From: Duganella sp. BJB480
GTDB lineage: Bacteria > Pseudomonadota > Gammaproteobacteria > Burkholderiales > Burkholderiaceae_D
Length of the DNA stretch: 64,000 nucleotides
NCBI GenBank assembly: GCA_003416985.1
Contig: QVIN01000005.1
Location: 1-64,000 of the forward strand
Direction: 5' to 3'
Both the position numbers and the translations under genes were made by a program. Positions 22,884-31,553 of this stretch are shown piece after piece. Positions within the stretch are counted from its first letter, which is position 1. Each line of letters starts with the position of its first letter. The notes under the pieces are model-generated. The model worked only from the letters and a program-made list of their open reading frames with translations. It searched no databases and had not been told where the DNA came from.

Positions 22884-24626
22884 ATGGCTTCCTTCACGCT
22901 GCATGGCATCCCGGTTTCGCGCGGCATCGCCATCGGCCGCGCGCACAAGCTCGCGCCGGCGGCGCTGGACGTCAAGCACTACCTGGTGGCGGAAGAGCAT
23001 CTGGAGGCCGAGGTGTCGCGCCTGCAGCAGGCGCTGGCGCAGGTGCACAAGGAACTGCAAACGCTGTGGAACGAGCTGCCGAAGGATGCGCCGACCGAAC
23101 TGGGCGCCTTCATCGACGTGCACGCGCTGATTCTGTCCGACCCGATGATCTCGGAGGCGCCGCTCGACATCATCCGCACCCGCCACTACAACGCCGAGTG
23201 GGCGCTGCTGACCCAGATCGACGAGCTGTCGGCGCAGTTCGACGAAATCGAAGACCCCTACCTGCGCGAGCGCAAGGCCGACATCCAGCAGGTCGCCGAG
23301 CGCGTGCTGAAGGTGTTGATGGGCACCGCGCAGATCCTGCCCGCCACCACCGGCGAGGACGGCTTCCAGGCGCAGATGATCATCGTCGCGCACGACATCT
23401 CGCCGGCCGACATGCTGCAGTTCCGTGACCGCTCCTTCATCGGCTTCGTCACCGACGTCGGCGGCCAGAACTCGCACACGGCCATCGTCGCCCGCAGCCT
23501 GGACATCCCGGCGGCGGTCGGCATGTCCGGCGCCTCGACCTTGATCGAGCAGGACGACTGGCTGATCATCGACGGCGACGCCGGCGTGGTGATCGCCAAT
23601 CCGAGCGCGCTGGTGCTGGAGCAGTACCGCGACCGCCAGGGCGCCGCCGCCCGCGCGCGCAAGAAGCTCAATAAACTCAAGAAGACCCCGGCCGTCACCA
23701 AGGACGGCGTCGAGATCCAGTTGATGGCCAACATCGAGCTGCCCGACGACTGCCCGGCCGCGATGGAGGCGGGTGCCAACGGTGTGGGCCTGTTCCGTTC
23801 CGAGTTCCTGTTCATGGGCCGCAACAGCAAGATCCCGTCCGAGGACGAGCAGTTCGAGCAGTACAAGAGGGCCGTGGTGGCGATGAAGGGCCGGCCGGTG
23901 ACCATCCGCACGCTCGACATCGGCGCCGACAAGCCGCTCGACCAGACCGAGCACACGGCACTGAATCCGGCGCTGGGCCTGCGGGCGATCCGCTACTGCC
24001 TGGCCGAGCCGCAGATCTTCCTGACGCAACTGCGCGCCATCCTGCGCGCGTCGGCGTTCGGCAAGGTACGCATCCTGATCCCGATGCTGGCGCACGCGTT
24101 CGAGATCGACCAGTCGCTGGCGATGATCGCCCAGGCCAAGGCCGAGCTGCGCGAGCAGAACGTCAAGTTCGACGACGACGTCGACGTCGGCGCCATGATC
24201 GAGATCCCGGCCGCCGCGCTGGCGCTGCCGATGTTCGTCAAGCGGATGGACTTCCTGTCCATCGGCACCAATGACCTGATCCAGTACACGCTGGCAATCG
24301 ACCGGGTTGATTATGAGGTCGCGCACCTTTACAATCCGCTGCATCCGGCTGTGCTGCAATTGATCTCGATGACGATTGCGGCCGGGCATAAAGCCGGGAT
24401 CGACGTGGCCGTGTGCGGCGAGATGGCGGGCGATGTCAAGCTCACGCGCCTGTTGCTGGGCATGGGCTTGCGCGAATTCTCGATGCATCCCGCGCAGCTG
24501 CTGTCGGTCAAGCAGGAAATCCTGAACAGCGACCTTGCGCTCATCACGCCGCAAACGCGCAAGATCATGCGCTCGATGGAACCAAGTGTAATTGCAGACG
24601 CGGTCGAACAATTACAGTTGATGTAG
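22884..24626 (+). CDS. ptsI: PTS enzyme I (phosphoenolpyruvate-protein phosphotransferase)
   Basis: A 580-residue EI that autophosphorylates from PEP and passes phosphate to HPr. The active His198 lies in GGQNSHTAIVARS. The PEP-binding barrel has GANGVGLFRSEFLFM, RTLDIGADK and GTNDLIQYTLA, and the C-terminal Cys is in VAVCGEMAGD. The start at 22884 (MASFTLHGIPVSRG) matches the family. An alternative ATG at 22839 would overlap the HPr stop and add 15 residues. With ptsH and IIA it forms a complete permease-less relay. Confidence 0.92.
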   Translation: MASFTLHGIPVSRGIAIGRAHKLAPAALDVKHYLVAEEHLEAEVSRLQQALAQVHKELQTLWNELPKDAPTELGAFIDVHALILSDPMISEAPLDIIRTRHYNAEWALLTQIDELSAQFDEIEDPYLRERKADIQQVAERVLKVLMGTAQILPATTGEDGFQAQMIIVAHDISPADMLQFRDRSFIGFVTDVGGQNSHTAIVARSLDIPAAVGMSGASTLIEQDDWLIIDGDAGVVIANPSALVLEQYRDRQGAAARARKKLNKLKKTPAVTKDGVEIQLMANIELPDDCPAAMEAGANGVGLFRSEFLFMGRNSKIPSEDEQFEQYKRAVVAMKGRPVTIRTLDIGADKPLDQTEHTALNPALGLRAIRYCLAEPQIFLTQLRAILRASAFGKVRILIPMLAHAFEIDQSLAMIAQAKAELREQNVKFDDDVDVGAMIEIPAAALALPMFVKRMDFLSIGTNDLIQYTLAIDRVDYEVAHLYNPLHPAVLQLISMTIAAGHKAGIDVAVCGEMAGDVKLTRLLLGMGLREFSMHPAQLLSVKQEILNSDLALITPQTRKIMRSMEPSVIADAVEQLQLM

Positions 24627-24631
24627 CAAGT

Positions 24632-24658
24632 GGTGGGACCCATCCTCGCGGTCCCACC
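24632..24658 (+). terminator. hairpin after ptsI
   Basis: A perfect 8-bp stem (GGTGGGAC with GTCCCACC) with an 11-nt loop lies 6 nt after the ptsI stop, followed by a second small GGCCC/GGGCC hairpin at 24667-24679. Only two T follow, so termination is uncertain. Confidence 0.45.
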
Positions 24659-24703
24659 TTGATAGATGGCCCGCGGGGCCGACCCCTATAAAAACTAAAC
24701 CAC

Positions 24704-25858
24704 ATGCCATCCTTAGGATACGTTACTCCGCAAACCATGCATTTTGCGCAGCCGCTGGCGCTGCAGAGCGGCGCCTCGCTGCGCGACTACATGCTGATGT
24801 ATGAAACCTACGGCACCCTCAACGCCGACAAATCGAACGCGGTGCTGGTCTGCCACGCGCTCAACGCCTCGCACCACGTGGCCGGCGAATATGAAGGCCA
24901 GCCGAAAAGCCAGGGCTGGTGGGACAACATGGTCGGCCCGGGCAAATCGCTCGACACCGACAAGTTCTTCGTCATCGGCATCAACAACCTCGGTTCGTGC
25001 TTCGGCTCGACCGGGCCTATGCACGTCAATCCCGCCACCGGCAAGCCCTATGGCGCGGCCTTCCCGGTGGTGACGGTGGAGGACTGGGTCAACGCCCAGG
25101 CGCGCCTGGCCGATGAATTGGGCATCACGCAGTTCGCCGCCGTCATGGGCGGATCGCTGGGCGGCATGCAGGCGCTGGCCTGGTCCATCATGTACCCGGA
25201 CCGCCTGCGCCACTGCGTGGTGATCGCGTCCACCGCCAAGCTGTCGGCGCAGAACATCGCCTTCAACGACGTCGCCCGCCAGGCCATCCTGTCGGACCCC
25301 GACTACCACGGCGGCGATTTCTACGAATACGGCGTGGTGCCGAAGAACGGCCTGCGCGTGGCGCGCATGGTTGGCCACATCACCTATTTGTCCGACGACG
25401 ACATGGCCGAGAAGTTCGGCCGCAAGCTCAGGGACGCCGCCGAGGCGGGCGACTACAAGTTCGGCTTCGGCGTCGATTTCGAAATCGAATCCTACCTGCG
25501 CTACCAGGGCGACAAGTTCAGCGAGTACTTCGACGCCAACACCTACCTGCTGATCACCAAGGCGCTCGACTACTTCGACCCGGCGCGCGCGCACGGCGGC
25601 GACCTGGCGAAGACGCTGGCCGGCACCAAGGCCAGGTTCTTCCTGGCCTCGTTCACCACCGACTGGCGCTTCTCGCCGGAGCGCAGCCAGGAGATCGTGC
25701 AGGCGCTGATCTGCAACCGCCGCCAGGTCACCTACGCGGAGATCGACGCGCCGCACGGCCACGACGCCTTCCTGCTGGAAGACCCGCGCTACATGAAGCT
25801 GGTGCGCGCCTACTACGACCAGGTGTGGAACGACATTAACGAGAAAGCGGCAGCATGA
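24704..25858 (+). CDS. metX: homoserine O-acyltransferase (MetX family)
   Basis: A 384-residue alpha/beta-hydrolase-fold acyltransferase that activates homoserine for methionine synthesis. The nucleophile elbow is GGSLGGMQA, the oxyanion region is [12 protein letters not shown], and the catalytic His is in PHGHDAFL. Betaproteobacterial MetX enzymes paired with MetW are often succinyl- rather than acetyl-transferases, so acyl specificity is left open. It overlaps metW by 4 nt (ATGA). I see no strong ribosome-binding site before the ATG. Confidence 0.92.
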   Translation: MPSLGYVTPQTMHFAQPLALQSGASLRDYMLMYETYGTLNADKSNAVLVCHALNASHHVAGEYEGQPKSQGWWDNMVGPGKSLDTDKFFVIGINNLGSCFGSTGPMHVNPATGKPYGAAFPVVTVEDWVNAQARLADELGITQFAAVMGGSLGGMQALAWSIMYPDRLRHCVVIASTAKLSAQNIAFNDVARQAILSDPDYHGGDFYEYGVVPKNGLRVARMVGHITYLSDDDMAEKFGRKLRDAAEAGDYKFGFGVDFEIESYLRYQGDKFSEYFDANTYLLITKALDYFDPARAHGGDLAKTLAGTKARFFLASFTTDWRFSPERSQEIVQALICNRRQVTYAEIDAPHGHDAFLLEDPRYMKLVRAYYDQVWNDINEKAAA

Positions 25859-26466
25859 ACTTCAACGATTTAAGCAGCGCCCGGCCGGACCTGGCCTTCA
25901 TCGCCCACTGGATACCCAAGAACGCCCACGTGCTCGACGTGGGTTGCGGCGACGGCGTGATGATGGACTATCTGCAGAGCGACAAGCAGTGCAGCGGCTA
26001 CGGCATCGAGATCGCCGACGACAAGGTATTGGACAGCACCAAACGCGGCGTGCGCGTGATCCAGCAGGACATGGAGAAGGGCTTGGCCCTGTTCGGCGAC
26101 GACAGCTTCGACACGGTGTTGTGCCTGTCGTCGCTGCAGATGATGAAGCATGTGGAGCCGCTGCTGCGCGACATCGTCCGCGTCGGCAAGGAGGCCATCG
26201 TCTCCTTCCCCAACTTCGCCTACTGGCCGCACCGCGTGGCCTTGCTCAAGGGCCGCATGCCGGTGTCGGAATCGCTGCCGTACGAGTGGTACGACACGCC
26301 CAATGTACGCTGCGCCACCATCACCGATTTCCGCGACCTGGCGGAGGAGTGCGGGCTGGAAGTGATCGAATGCGTGGCGCTGGCCGAAGGGCACCGCGTC
26401 TCGTTCCTGCCCAACCTGCGCGGCGACCTTGCTGTGTTCCGCCTGCGTAAAAAGGCCAGTCACTGA
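25855..26466 (+). CDS. metW: methionine biosynthesis protein MetW
   Basis: A 203-residue methyltransferase-fold protein. The SAM-binding-type motif [15 protein letters not shown] is present, with the MetW-typical [29 protein letters not shown] region. MetW is needed with MetX for efficient homoserine acylation in several proteobacteria. It starts within the metX stop and ends in a TGATG junction with ampG, so the three are co-translated. Confidence 0.92.
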   Translation: MNFNDLSSARPDLAFIAHWIPKNAHVLDVGCGDGVMMDYLQSDKQCSGYGIEIADDKVLDSTKRGVRVIQQDMEKGLALFGDDSFDTVLCLSSLQMMKHVEPLLRDIVRVGKEAIVSFPNFAYWPHRVALLKGRMPVSESLPYEWYDTPNVRCATITDFRDLAEECGLEVIECVALAEGHRVSFLPNLRGDLAVFRLRKKASH

Positions 26467-27722
26467 TGACGATCCAGGAACAGCCAACCGGCTTGCGCAA
26501 CTACCTGAACGGCCGCACCGTTTCCATCCTGTTCCTGGGCTTCAGCTCCGGGCTGCCGCTGTACACGCTGATCTACCTGATGCAGGCGTGGCTGGCCAAG
26601 TCCGGGTTGAACGTGAAGGCGCTGGGCCTGTTCGCGCTGGTGACCTTCCCGTACACCTTCAAATTCCTGTGGGCGCCGTTCATGGACCGCTACGCCATCG
26701 GCTCGCTGGGGCGGCGGCGCGGCTGGATGGCGCTCACGCAGCTGGCGCTGTTCCTGGTGATCGGCGGCCTGGGCATGCTGGACCCGAAACAGGAGCTGAC
26801 GCTGATCGCCGGCTGGGTGTTCCTGATCGCCTTCCTGTCGGCCAGCCAGGATGTGGTGATCGACGCCTACCGCCGCGAGATCCTGGCCGAGAACGAGCAG
26901 GGCCTGGGCGCGGCCATCATCGTCAACGCCTACAAGGCCGCCAGCCTGATACCGAGCGCACTGGGGCTGGTGCTGGCGGACAGCATGTCGTGGCAGGCGG
27001 TGTTCTGGATCGTCGCCGCCTTCATGCTGCCGGGTTTTGTCTGCACGCTGCTGGCCAAGGAGCCCGCCGTATATGGCTCGCCGCCGAAGAACCTGCAGGA
27101 GGCGGTGGTGCTGCCGTTCCGCGAATTCGTGCAGCGCGACGGCTGGAAGCAGGCCTTGCTGATCATCGCCTTCGTGCTGCTGTATAAAATCGGCGACAGC
27201 ATGGCCACCGCGCTGTCGACCAAGTTCTTCCTCGATATCGGCTTCACCACCAAGCAGATCGGCCTGGCGGCCAACGCCACCGGCTGGTGGGCGGCGCTGG
27301 CCGGCGGCGCCGTCGCCGGCATCTGGATGATCAAGCTGGGCATCAACCGCGCCTTGTGGGTGTTCGGCGTGATGCAGGCGCTGGCCATCCTGGGCTTCGC
27401 CTGGCTGGCGCGCACCGGGCCCGATCCGCTGCTGCTGAGCGCCGTCTTCGGCTTCGAAGCCTTCGCCAGCCCGGGGCTGGGCGCGGCGGCGCTGGTGGCG
27501 TTCATGTCGCGCGCCACCGATCCGCGTTACACTGCCACCCAGTACGCATTGTTTTCCAGCTTGGCCGCCGTGCCGCGCACGTTCATCAACTCCTCGGTCG
27601 GGTATATAGTGGCGGAAACCGGCTGGTTCGGCTTCTTTATTGTGTGCTTCATCCTGGCGTTTCCTGCCATGATGATGCTACCGAAAATCGCACCATGGAA
27701 TACCAGGAATGAAAAAGCTTAA
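26466..27722 (+). CDS. ampG: AmpG-family muropeptide permease (MFS)
   Basis: A 418-residue inner-membrane MFS protein with about 12 hydrophobic helices. AmpG features are the N-terminal LGFSSGLPLYTLIYLMQAWL, FKFLWAPFMDRY and the QDVVIDAYRREIL motif. The family imports anhydro-muropeptides for cell-wall recycling and feeds AmpR-type beta-lactamase signalling. It overlaps metW by 1 nt and the M48 peptidase gene by 14 nt, an odd metabolic mix that seems driven by operon packing. Confidence 0.88.
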   Translation: MTIQEQPTGLRNYLNGRTVSILFLGFSSGLPLYTLIYLMQAWLAKSGLNVKALGLFALVTFPYTFKFLWAPFMDRYAIGSLGRRRGWMALTQLALFLVIGGLGMLDPKQELTLIAGWVFLIAFLSASQDVVIDAYRREILAENEQGLGAAIIVNAYKAASLIPSALGLVLADSMSWQAVFWIVAAFMLPGFVCTLLAKEPAVYGSPPKNLQEAVVLPFREFVQRDGWKQALLIIAFVLLYKIGDSMATALSTKFFLDIGFTTKQIGLAANATGWWAALAGGAVAGIWMIKLGINRALWVFGVMQALAILGFAWLARTGPDPLLLSAVFGFEAFASPGLGAAALVAFMSRATDPRYTATQYALFSSLAAVPRTFINSSVGYIVAETGWFGFFIVCFILAFPAMMMLPKIAPWNTRNEKA

Positions 27723-28599
27723 ATTCAACGCCGCCTTGCTGGCGCTGGTCTGCTGCGCCGGCGCCGTTGCGCCCGTAGCCGTCCACGCGCAGGATGACGG
27801 CATCCCCGTGACCAGCATGTCGCGCCTGCGCGGCATCGGCGGCGACGCCCGCCAATTCGACCAGCAATCCAAGCTGCAGTACGACCAGATGCTGGCCCAG
27901 GCCCACCAGAAGGACGCCGTCGCCACCGACCGCAATCCGCAGCTGATACGGCTGCGCGCCATCGCCAAGCGGCTGATCCCGTTCACCTCGCGCTGGAACC
28001 CGGACGCGGCCAACTGGAAGTGGGAAGTCAACCTGCTCAATTCGCCGACGGTGAACGCCTTCTGCATGCCGGGCGGGCGCATCGCCTTCTACAATGGCAT
28101 CCTGGTCAAGCTGAACCTGACCGACGATGAGGTGGCGATGGTCATGGGCCACGAGATCGCCCACGCGCTGCGCGAGCACGCGCGCGAGCAGGCCGGCAAG
28201 AACACCATCACCTCGGTCGGCGCGCGCATCGCCGGCGCGCTGGGTTCGGCCTACTTCGGCGTCGATCCGCGCCTGGGGGATGCGGCGGCCGGCATGGTGG
28301 CGCAGGGCGCGGCGCTGAGCTTCTCGCGCGGCGACGAGAGCGAGGCCGACCTGGTCGGCCTGGACCTGGCGGCGCGGGCCGGCTTCGATCCGCGCGCCGG
28401 CATCGCGCTGTGGCAGAAAATGAGCGCGGTGAACAAGAGCCAGCCGCTGCCCTTCCTGTCCACGCACCCGAGCGGCAGCAAGCGCATCGAGGACATGGAG
28501 AAGAATATGTACCTGGTGCTGCCGGTGTACGCGCGCGCCAAGGGCCTGGACCCGGACGCGCTGCCGCCGTACCACTCGCTGGCGCTGCCACGCTCGTAA
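27709..28599 (+). CDS. M48 family metallopeptidase (periplasmic, LoiP/BepA-like)
   Basis: A 296-residue protein with a signal peptide (about 1-27, ending VHAQD) and a zinc peptidase core. The zinc motif His148-Glu149-x-x-His152 is in GHEIAHALREH, and the second Glu is in DESEADLVGLD. This periplasmic M48 group takes part in outer-membrane protein quality control. It overlaps the end of ampG by 14 nt and shares a TAATG junction with the following pseudouridine synthase. Confidence 0.88.
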   Translation: MKKLKFNAALLALVCCAGAVAPVAVHAQDDGIPVTSMSRLRGIGGDARQFDQQSKLQYDQMLAQAHQKDAVATDRNPQLIRLRAIAKRLIPFTSRWNPDAANWKWEVNLLNSPTVNAFCMPGGRIAFYNGILVKLNLTDDEVAMVMGHEIAHALREHAREQAGKNTITSVGARIAGALGSAYFGVDPRLGDAAAGMVAQGAALSFSRGDESEADLVGLDLAARAGFDPRAGIALWQKMSAVNKSQPLPFLSTHPSGSKRIEDMEKNMYLVLPVYARAKGLDPDALPPYHSLALPRS

Positions 28600-29486
28600 T
28601 GCCGGGCGCACCACTGCCGATGCGCGACGGCGTCGCGCCGAGCTATCTGTGGCTGCCGGAAGGGCAGTGGCCGGACATGCTGACCTTCCTGGTGGCGCGC
28701 TATCCGGACGTGACGGAAGCGTCGTGGCGCGACCGCATGGCGCGGCGCGAGGTGGTGGACAGCGACGGCAACGCGCTCACGCCGCACAGCGCCTACCGGC
28801 GCGGCATGCGGATCTTCTACTACCGTGAGCTGGATGCCGAGACGCCGATTCCGTTCGAGGAGGAGGTGCTGTTCATGGACGAGCATCTGGTGATAGTGGA
28901 CAAGCCACACTTCCTGCCGATGATACCGACCGGGCGCTTCCTGCACGAGACGCTGCTGGTGCGGCTGAAGAAGAAGCTGGGCGAGCAGGAGTTGACGCCG
29001 ATCCATCGGCTGGACCGCGAGACGGCCGGCGTGGTGATCTTCTCGCGCCGGCAGGACAGCCGTGGCGCCTACCAGTCGATGTTCCAGAAGCGCGTGATCG
29101 AGAAAGAGTACGAAGCGCTGGCGCCGCGCCTGCATGGCCGCGAGTTTCCCTTTACCTACCGCAGCCGTATGGTCGACGGCGACAAGTTCTTCATCATGAA
29201 GGAAGAGGCGGGCGAACCGAATTCGGAAACGCTGATCGACGTCATCGAGCACCGGGCCGACTGCACGCTGTACCGGCTGCATCCGCACACCGGGCGCAAG
29301 CATCAGTTGCGGTTGCATCTGTCATCGCTGGGCATCCCCATCATCAACGACGCGTTCTACCCGGTAGCCTTGCCGTGCAAGCAGGACGACGTCTCGCAAC
29401 CGCTGAAGCTGCTGGCCCGCCGCGTCGCCTTCAACGACCCGCTGACCGGCGAACGCCGCGAATTCCGCAGCCACCGCAGCCTTTAA
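28599..29486 (+). CDS. RluA-family pseudouridine synthase
   Basis: A 295-residue RNA pseudouridine synthase. The catalytic segment HRLDRETAGVVIFS holds the essential Asp, and the C-terminal LHPHTGRKHQLRLH motif is intact. There is no S4 domain; the N-terminal 90 residues are family-specific. The target RNA cannot be read from sequence. The start ATG overlaps the M48 stop. The stop codon itself is entered by the left arm of the 103-bp palindrome, so the palindrome abuts the coding end. Confidence 0.88.
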   Translation: MPGAPLPMRDGVAPSYLWLPEGQWPDMLTFLVARYPDVTEASWRDRMARREVVDSDGNALTPHSAYRRGMRIFYYRELDAETPIPFEEEVLFMDEHLVIVDKPHFLPMIPTGRFLHETLLVRLKKKLGEQELTPIHRLDRETAGVVIFSRRQDSRGAYQSMFQKRVIEKEYEALAPRLHGREFPFTYRSRMVDGDKFFIMKEEAGEPNSETLIDVIEHRADCTLYRLHPHTGRKHQLRLHLSSLGIPIINDAFYPVALPCKQDDVSQPLKLLARRVAFNDPLTGERREFRSHRSL

Positions 29487-29587
29487 AAGCGGTGGGGTCA
29501 AGTCTGACATTCGGACACGAGCTCAACCGTATGCGCCGCATACGGTTGAGCTCGTGTCCGAATGTCAGACTTGACCCCACCGCTTTT
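29485..29587. repeat. perfect 103-bp palindrome (51-bp arms, 1-nt centre), likely bidirectional terminator
   Basis: The left arm at 29485-29535 and the right arm at 29537-29587 are exact reverse complements over 51 bp, with a single C at 29536 between them. The outer ends are AAAAGCGG and CCGCTTTT, so a hairpin ending in T runs forms on either strand. It fills almost the whole 109-nt gap between two convergent genes and begins inside the stop codon of the left one. The size and perfection suggest a recently formed REP/REPIN-like element that now serves as terminator for both genes. Confidence 0.95.
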
Positions 29588-29595
29588 GCAACAGT

Positions 29596-30363
29596 TTAGG
29601 CGTAGGTGATGGTCAACGGCGCGTGGTCGGAGAACTTTTCTTCCTTGTAGATCGCTACCGTGGTGGCCTTGGCGGCGATGCCAGGCGTGGCGACGTGGTA
29701 GTCGATGCGCCAGCCGACGTTCTTGGCGTAGGCCTGGCCGCGGTTGCTCCACCAGGTGTATTGCTCTTCGCGCGGATCGAGCCCGCGGTGCACGTCCACA
29801 AAGCCCACCTCGTCGAAGATGCGCGTCATCCATTCGCGCTCCTCCGGCAGGAAGCCGGAATTCTTCTTGTTGCCCTTCCAGTTCTTCAGGTCGATCTCCT
29901 TGTGGGCGATGTTCCAGTCGCCGCAGATCACCACTTCGCGCCCCTCGGCGTGCAGCGACTGCAGGTGCGGCAGGAACAGGTCCATGAAGCGGAACTTGGC
30001 CTCCTGGCGCTCCGGCCCCGACGAACCCGACGGGCAGTACACCGAAATCACCGTCAGGTTGCCGAAATCGCAACGCACGTAGCGCCCCTCGGCGTCGAAC
30101 TCCGGCGAGCCGAAGCCGATCACCACGCGGTCCGGCTCGATCTTGCTGTAGACGCCGGTGCCGGAATAGCCCTTCTTCTCTGCATAGTGGAAGTGGCCGT
30201 GGTAGCCGCCCGGGTTGAGGAATTCCGGCGTCATGTCCGGCGCCTGGGCCTTCAATTCCTGCACACAGACGAAATCGGCGTCCTGCGTGGCCATCCATTT
30301 GAAGAAGCCCTTGCTCGAGGCGGAACGGATGCCGTTCAGATTGGCGGAGATGATTTTTGGCAT
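29596..30363 (-). CDS. xth: exodeoxyribonuclease III
   Basis: A 255-residue AP endonuclease / 3'-5' exonuclease of the ExoIII family, for base-excision repair. It begins MPKIISANLNGIRSASSKGF. It carries CVQELKAQ (metal Glu), YSGTGVYSKI, CGDWNIAH, WRIDYHVAT and the C-terminal catalytic SDHAPL. The start at 30363 matches the family; an in-frame ATG at 30420 adds an unlikely leader. It is convergent with the pseudouridine synthase gene and divergent from pyrE. Confidence 0.93.
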   Translation of the reverse strand: MPKIISANLNGIRSASSKGFFKWMATQDADFVCVQELKAQAPDMTPEFLNPGGYHGHFHYAEKKGYSGTGVYSKIEPDRVVIGFGSPEFDAEGRYVRCDFGNLTVISVYCPSGSSGPERQEAKFRFMDLFLPHLQSLHAEGREVVICGDWNIAHKEIDLKNWKGNKKNSGFLPEEREWMTRIFDEVGFVDVHRGLDPREEQYTWWSNRGQAYAKNVGWRIDYHVATPGIAAKATTVAIYKEEKFSDHAPLTITYA

Positions 30364-30384
30364 GGTCGATTCAATGCGTAAATT

Positions 30385-30412
30385 TTGGAATGCGCTAGTG
30401 TAGCGGTAAAAT
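30385..30412 (+). promoter_or_regulatory. candidate sigma-70 promoter of pyrE
   Basis: TTGGAA (30385-30390) and TAAAAT (30407-30412), spaced by 16 bp, lie 28 nt before the pyrE start, in the only AT-rich patch between xth and pyrE. Confidence 0.5.
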
Positions 30413-30439
30413 ACAGGCACTTTACAGAAATGAGGCAGT

Positions 30440-31105
30440 ATGGACAGCTTACGTCAGCAATTTATCGAATTTTCGGTCAAGACCGGTGTGTTGCGCTTCG
30501 GCGAATTCACCACCAAGGCCGGGCGCCAGTCGCCGTACTTCTTCAACGCCGGCCTGTTCCATGACGGCGCCACGCTGGCCCAGCTGGCCCAGTTCTACGC
30601 GCAAACGCTGCTCGATTCCGGCGTCGAGTTCGATATGCTGTTCGGCCCCGCCTACAAGGGCATCACGCTGGCCTCGGCCACCGCGGTGGCGCTGGCCGGC
30701 AAGGGCCGCAACACCTCGTTCGCCTTCAACCGCAAGGAAGCCAAGGACCACGGCGAGGGCGGCACCATCGTCGGCGCCAAGCTGCAGGGCAAGGTCGTCA
30801 TCATCGACGATGTGATCTCGGCCGGCACCTCGGTGCGCGAATCGGTGGACATGATACGCGCCGCCGGCGCCGAACCGTGCGCCGTGCTGATCGCGCTGGA
30901 CCGCATGGAGCGCTCGGGCAAGGACGGCCAGCTGTCGCCCAACTCGGCGGTGCAGGAAGTGGCCAAGACCTACAACATCCCGGTGATTTCGATCGGCAAC
31001 CTGGACGACCTGTTCAGCTACCTGAACGGCGCCGGCGCCGATCCGCAGCTGTTGCAATACAAGGATGCGGTGGCCGCCTACCGCACCCGTTACGGTATTG
31101 TCTAA
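30440..31105 (+). CDS. pyrE: orotate phosphoribosyltransferase
   Basis: A 221-residue enzyme that makes orotidine 5'-phosphate from orotate and PRPP in pyrimidine synthesis. The PRPP motif VVIIDDVISAGTS is intact. The N-terminal FTTKAGRQSPYFFNAGLF and GPAYKGI are family signatures. It stands alone, divergent from xth, and is followed by a 76-nt gap without a clear terminator. Confidence 0.95.
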   Translation: MDSLRQQFIEFSVKTGVLRFGEFTTKAGRQSPYFFNAGLFHDGATLAQLAQFYAQTLLDSGVEFDMLFGPAYKGITLASATAVALAGKGRNTSFAFNRKEAKDHGEGGTIVGAKLQGKVVIIDDVISAGTSVRESVDMIRAAGAEPCAVLIALDRMERSGKDGQLSPNSAVQEVAKTYNIPVISIGNLDDLFSYLNGAGADPQLLQYKDAVAAYRTRYGIV

Positions 31106-31181
31106 CAAGCCATATTGCTAGACTTTGAAATTTCTTTGGTGTAACCTAATTCGGTATTCCGGAGACGATAAAGGCTAATTC

Positions 31182-31553
31182 ATGAACATCGCAACCCTGA
31201 AGGTGCATGGCGACGACGAAGGTTTGATCGACGTCCGCGACGGCCTGCCGACCGAGCCGGACAGCGACTGGCAAAAGGGCGACGTCAAGCCCGACGGCCG
31301 GGTACGTATCGATTCCGGCTTCTACGTCGCGGTCGGCACCGACATGAACCCGGACGCGCTGCTCAAGCAGATCCGCCACTACCTGGCCGAGTGCCAGGCA
31401 CGCGGCATCCACTTCGAGCGTTCCGACGTGGACGCCGAGCTGCGCATCTCCTTCACCACCGAACGCGGCGAAGCCACCCCCAGCCTGGACTTCTCGCTGG
31501 CCGACCTGAAGCTGTTGGTCGAAATGGGCATCAATCTGAGCATCACCGCCTGA
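31182..31553 (+). CDS. conserved hypothetical protein (possibly DUF4279-like)
   Basis: A 123-residue soluble protein with no signal peptide or membrane segment. The layout LKVHGDDE...GLPTEPDSDWQKGD...LLKQIRHYLAEC loosely resembles DUF4279 proteins, but I cannot confirm the family. Its stop overlaps the start of the alpha/beta hydrolase gene (TGATG), so the two are probably co-expressed. AAGG lies 8 nt before the ATG. Confidence 0.65.
   Translation: MNIATLKVHGDDEGLIDVRDGLPTEPDSDWQKGDVKPDGRVRIDSGFYVAVGTDMNPDALLKQIRHYLAECQARGIHFERSDVDAELRISFTTERGEATPSLDFSLADLKLLVEMGINLSITA

Noticed and set aside
24627..24703. Possible SAM riboswitch before metX
   Set aside because: The 77-nt gap holds two simple hairpins and no SAM-I or SAM-II pseudoknot pattern that I can see.
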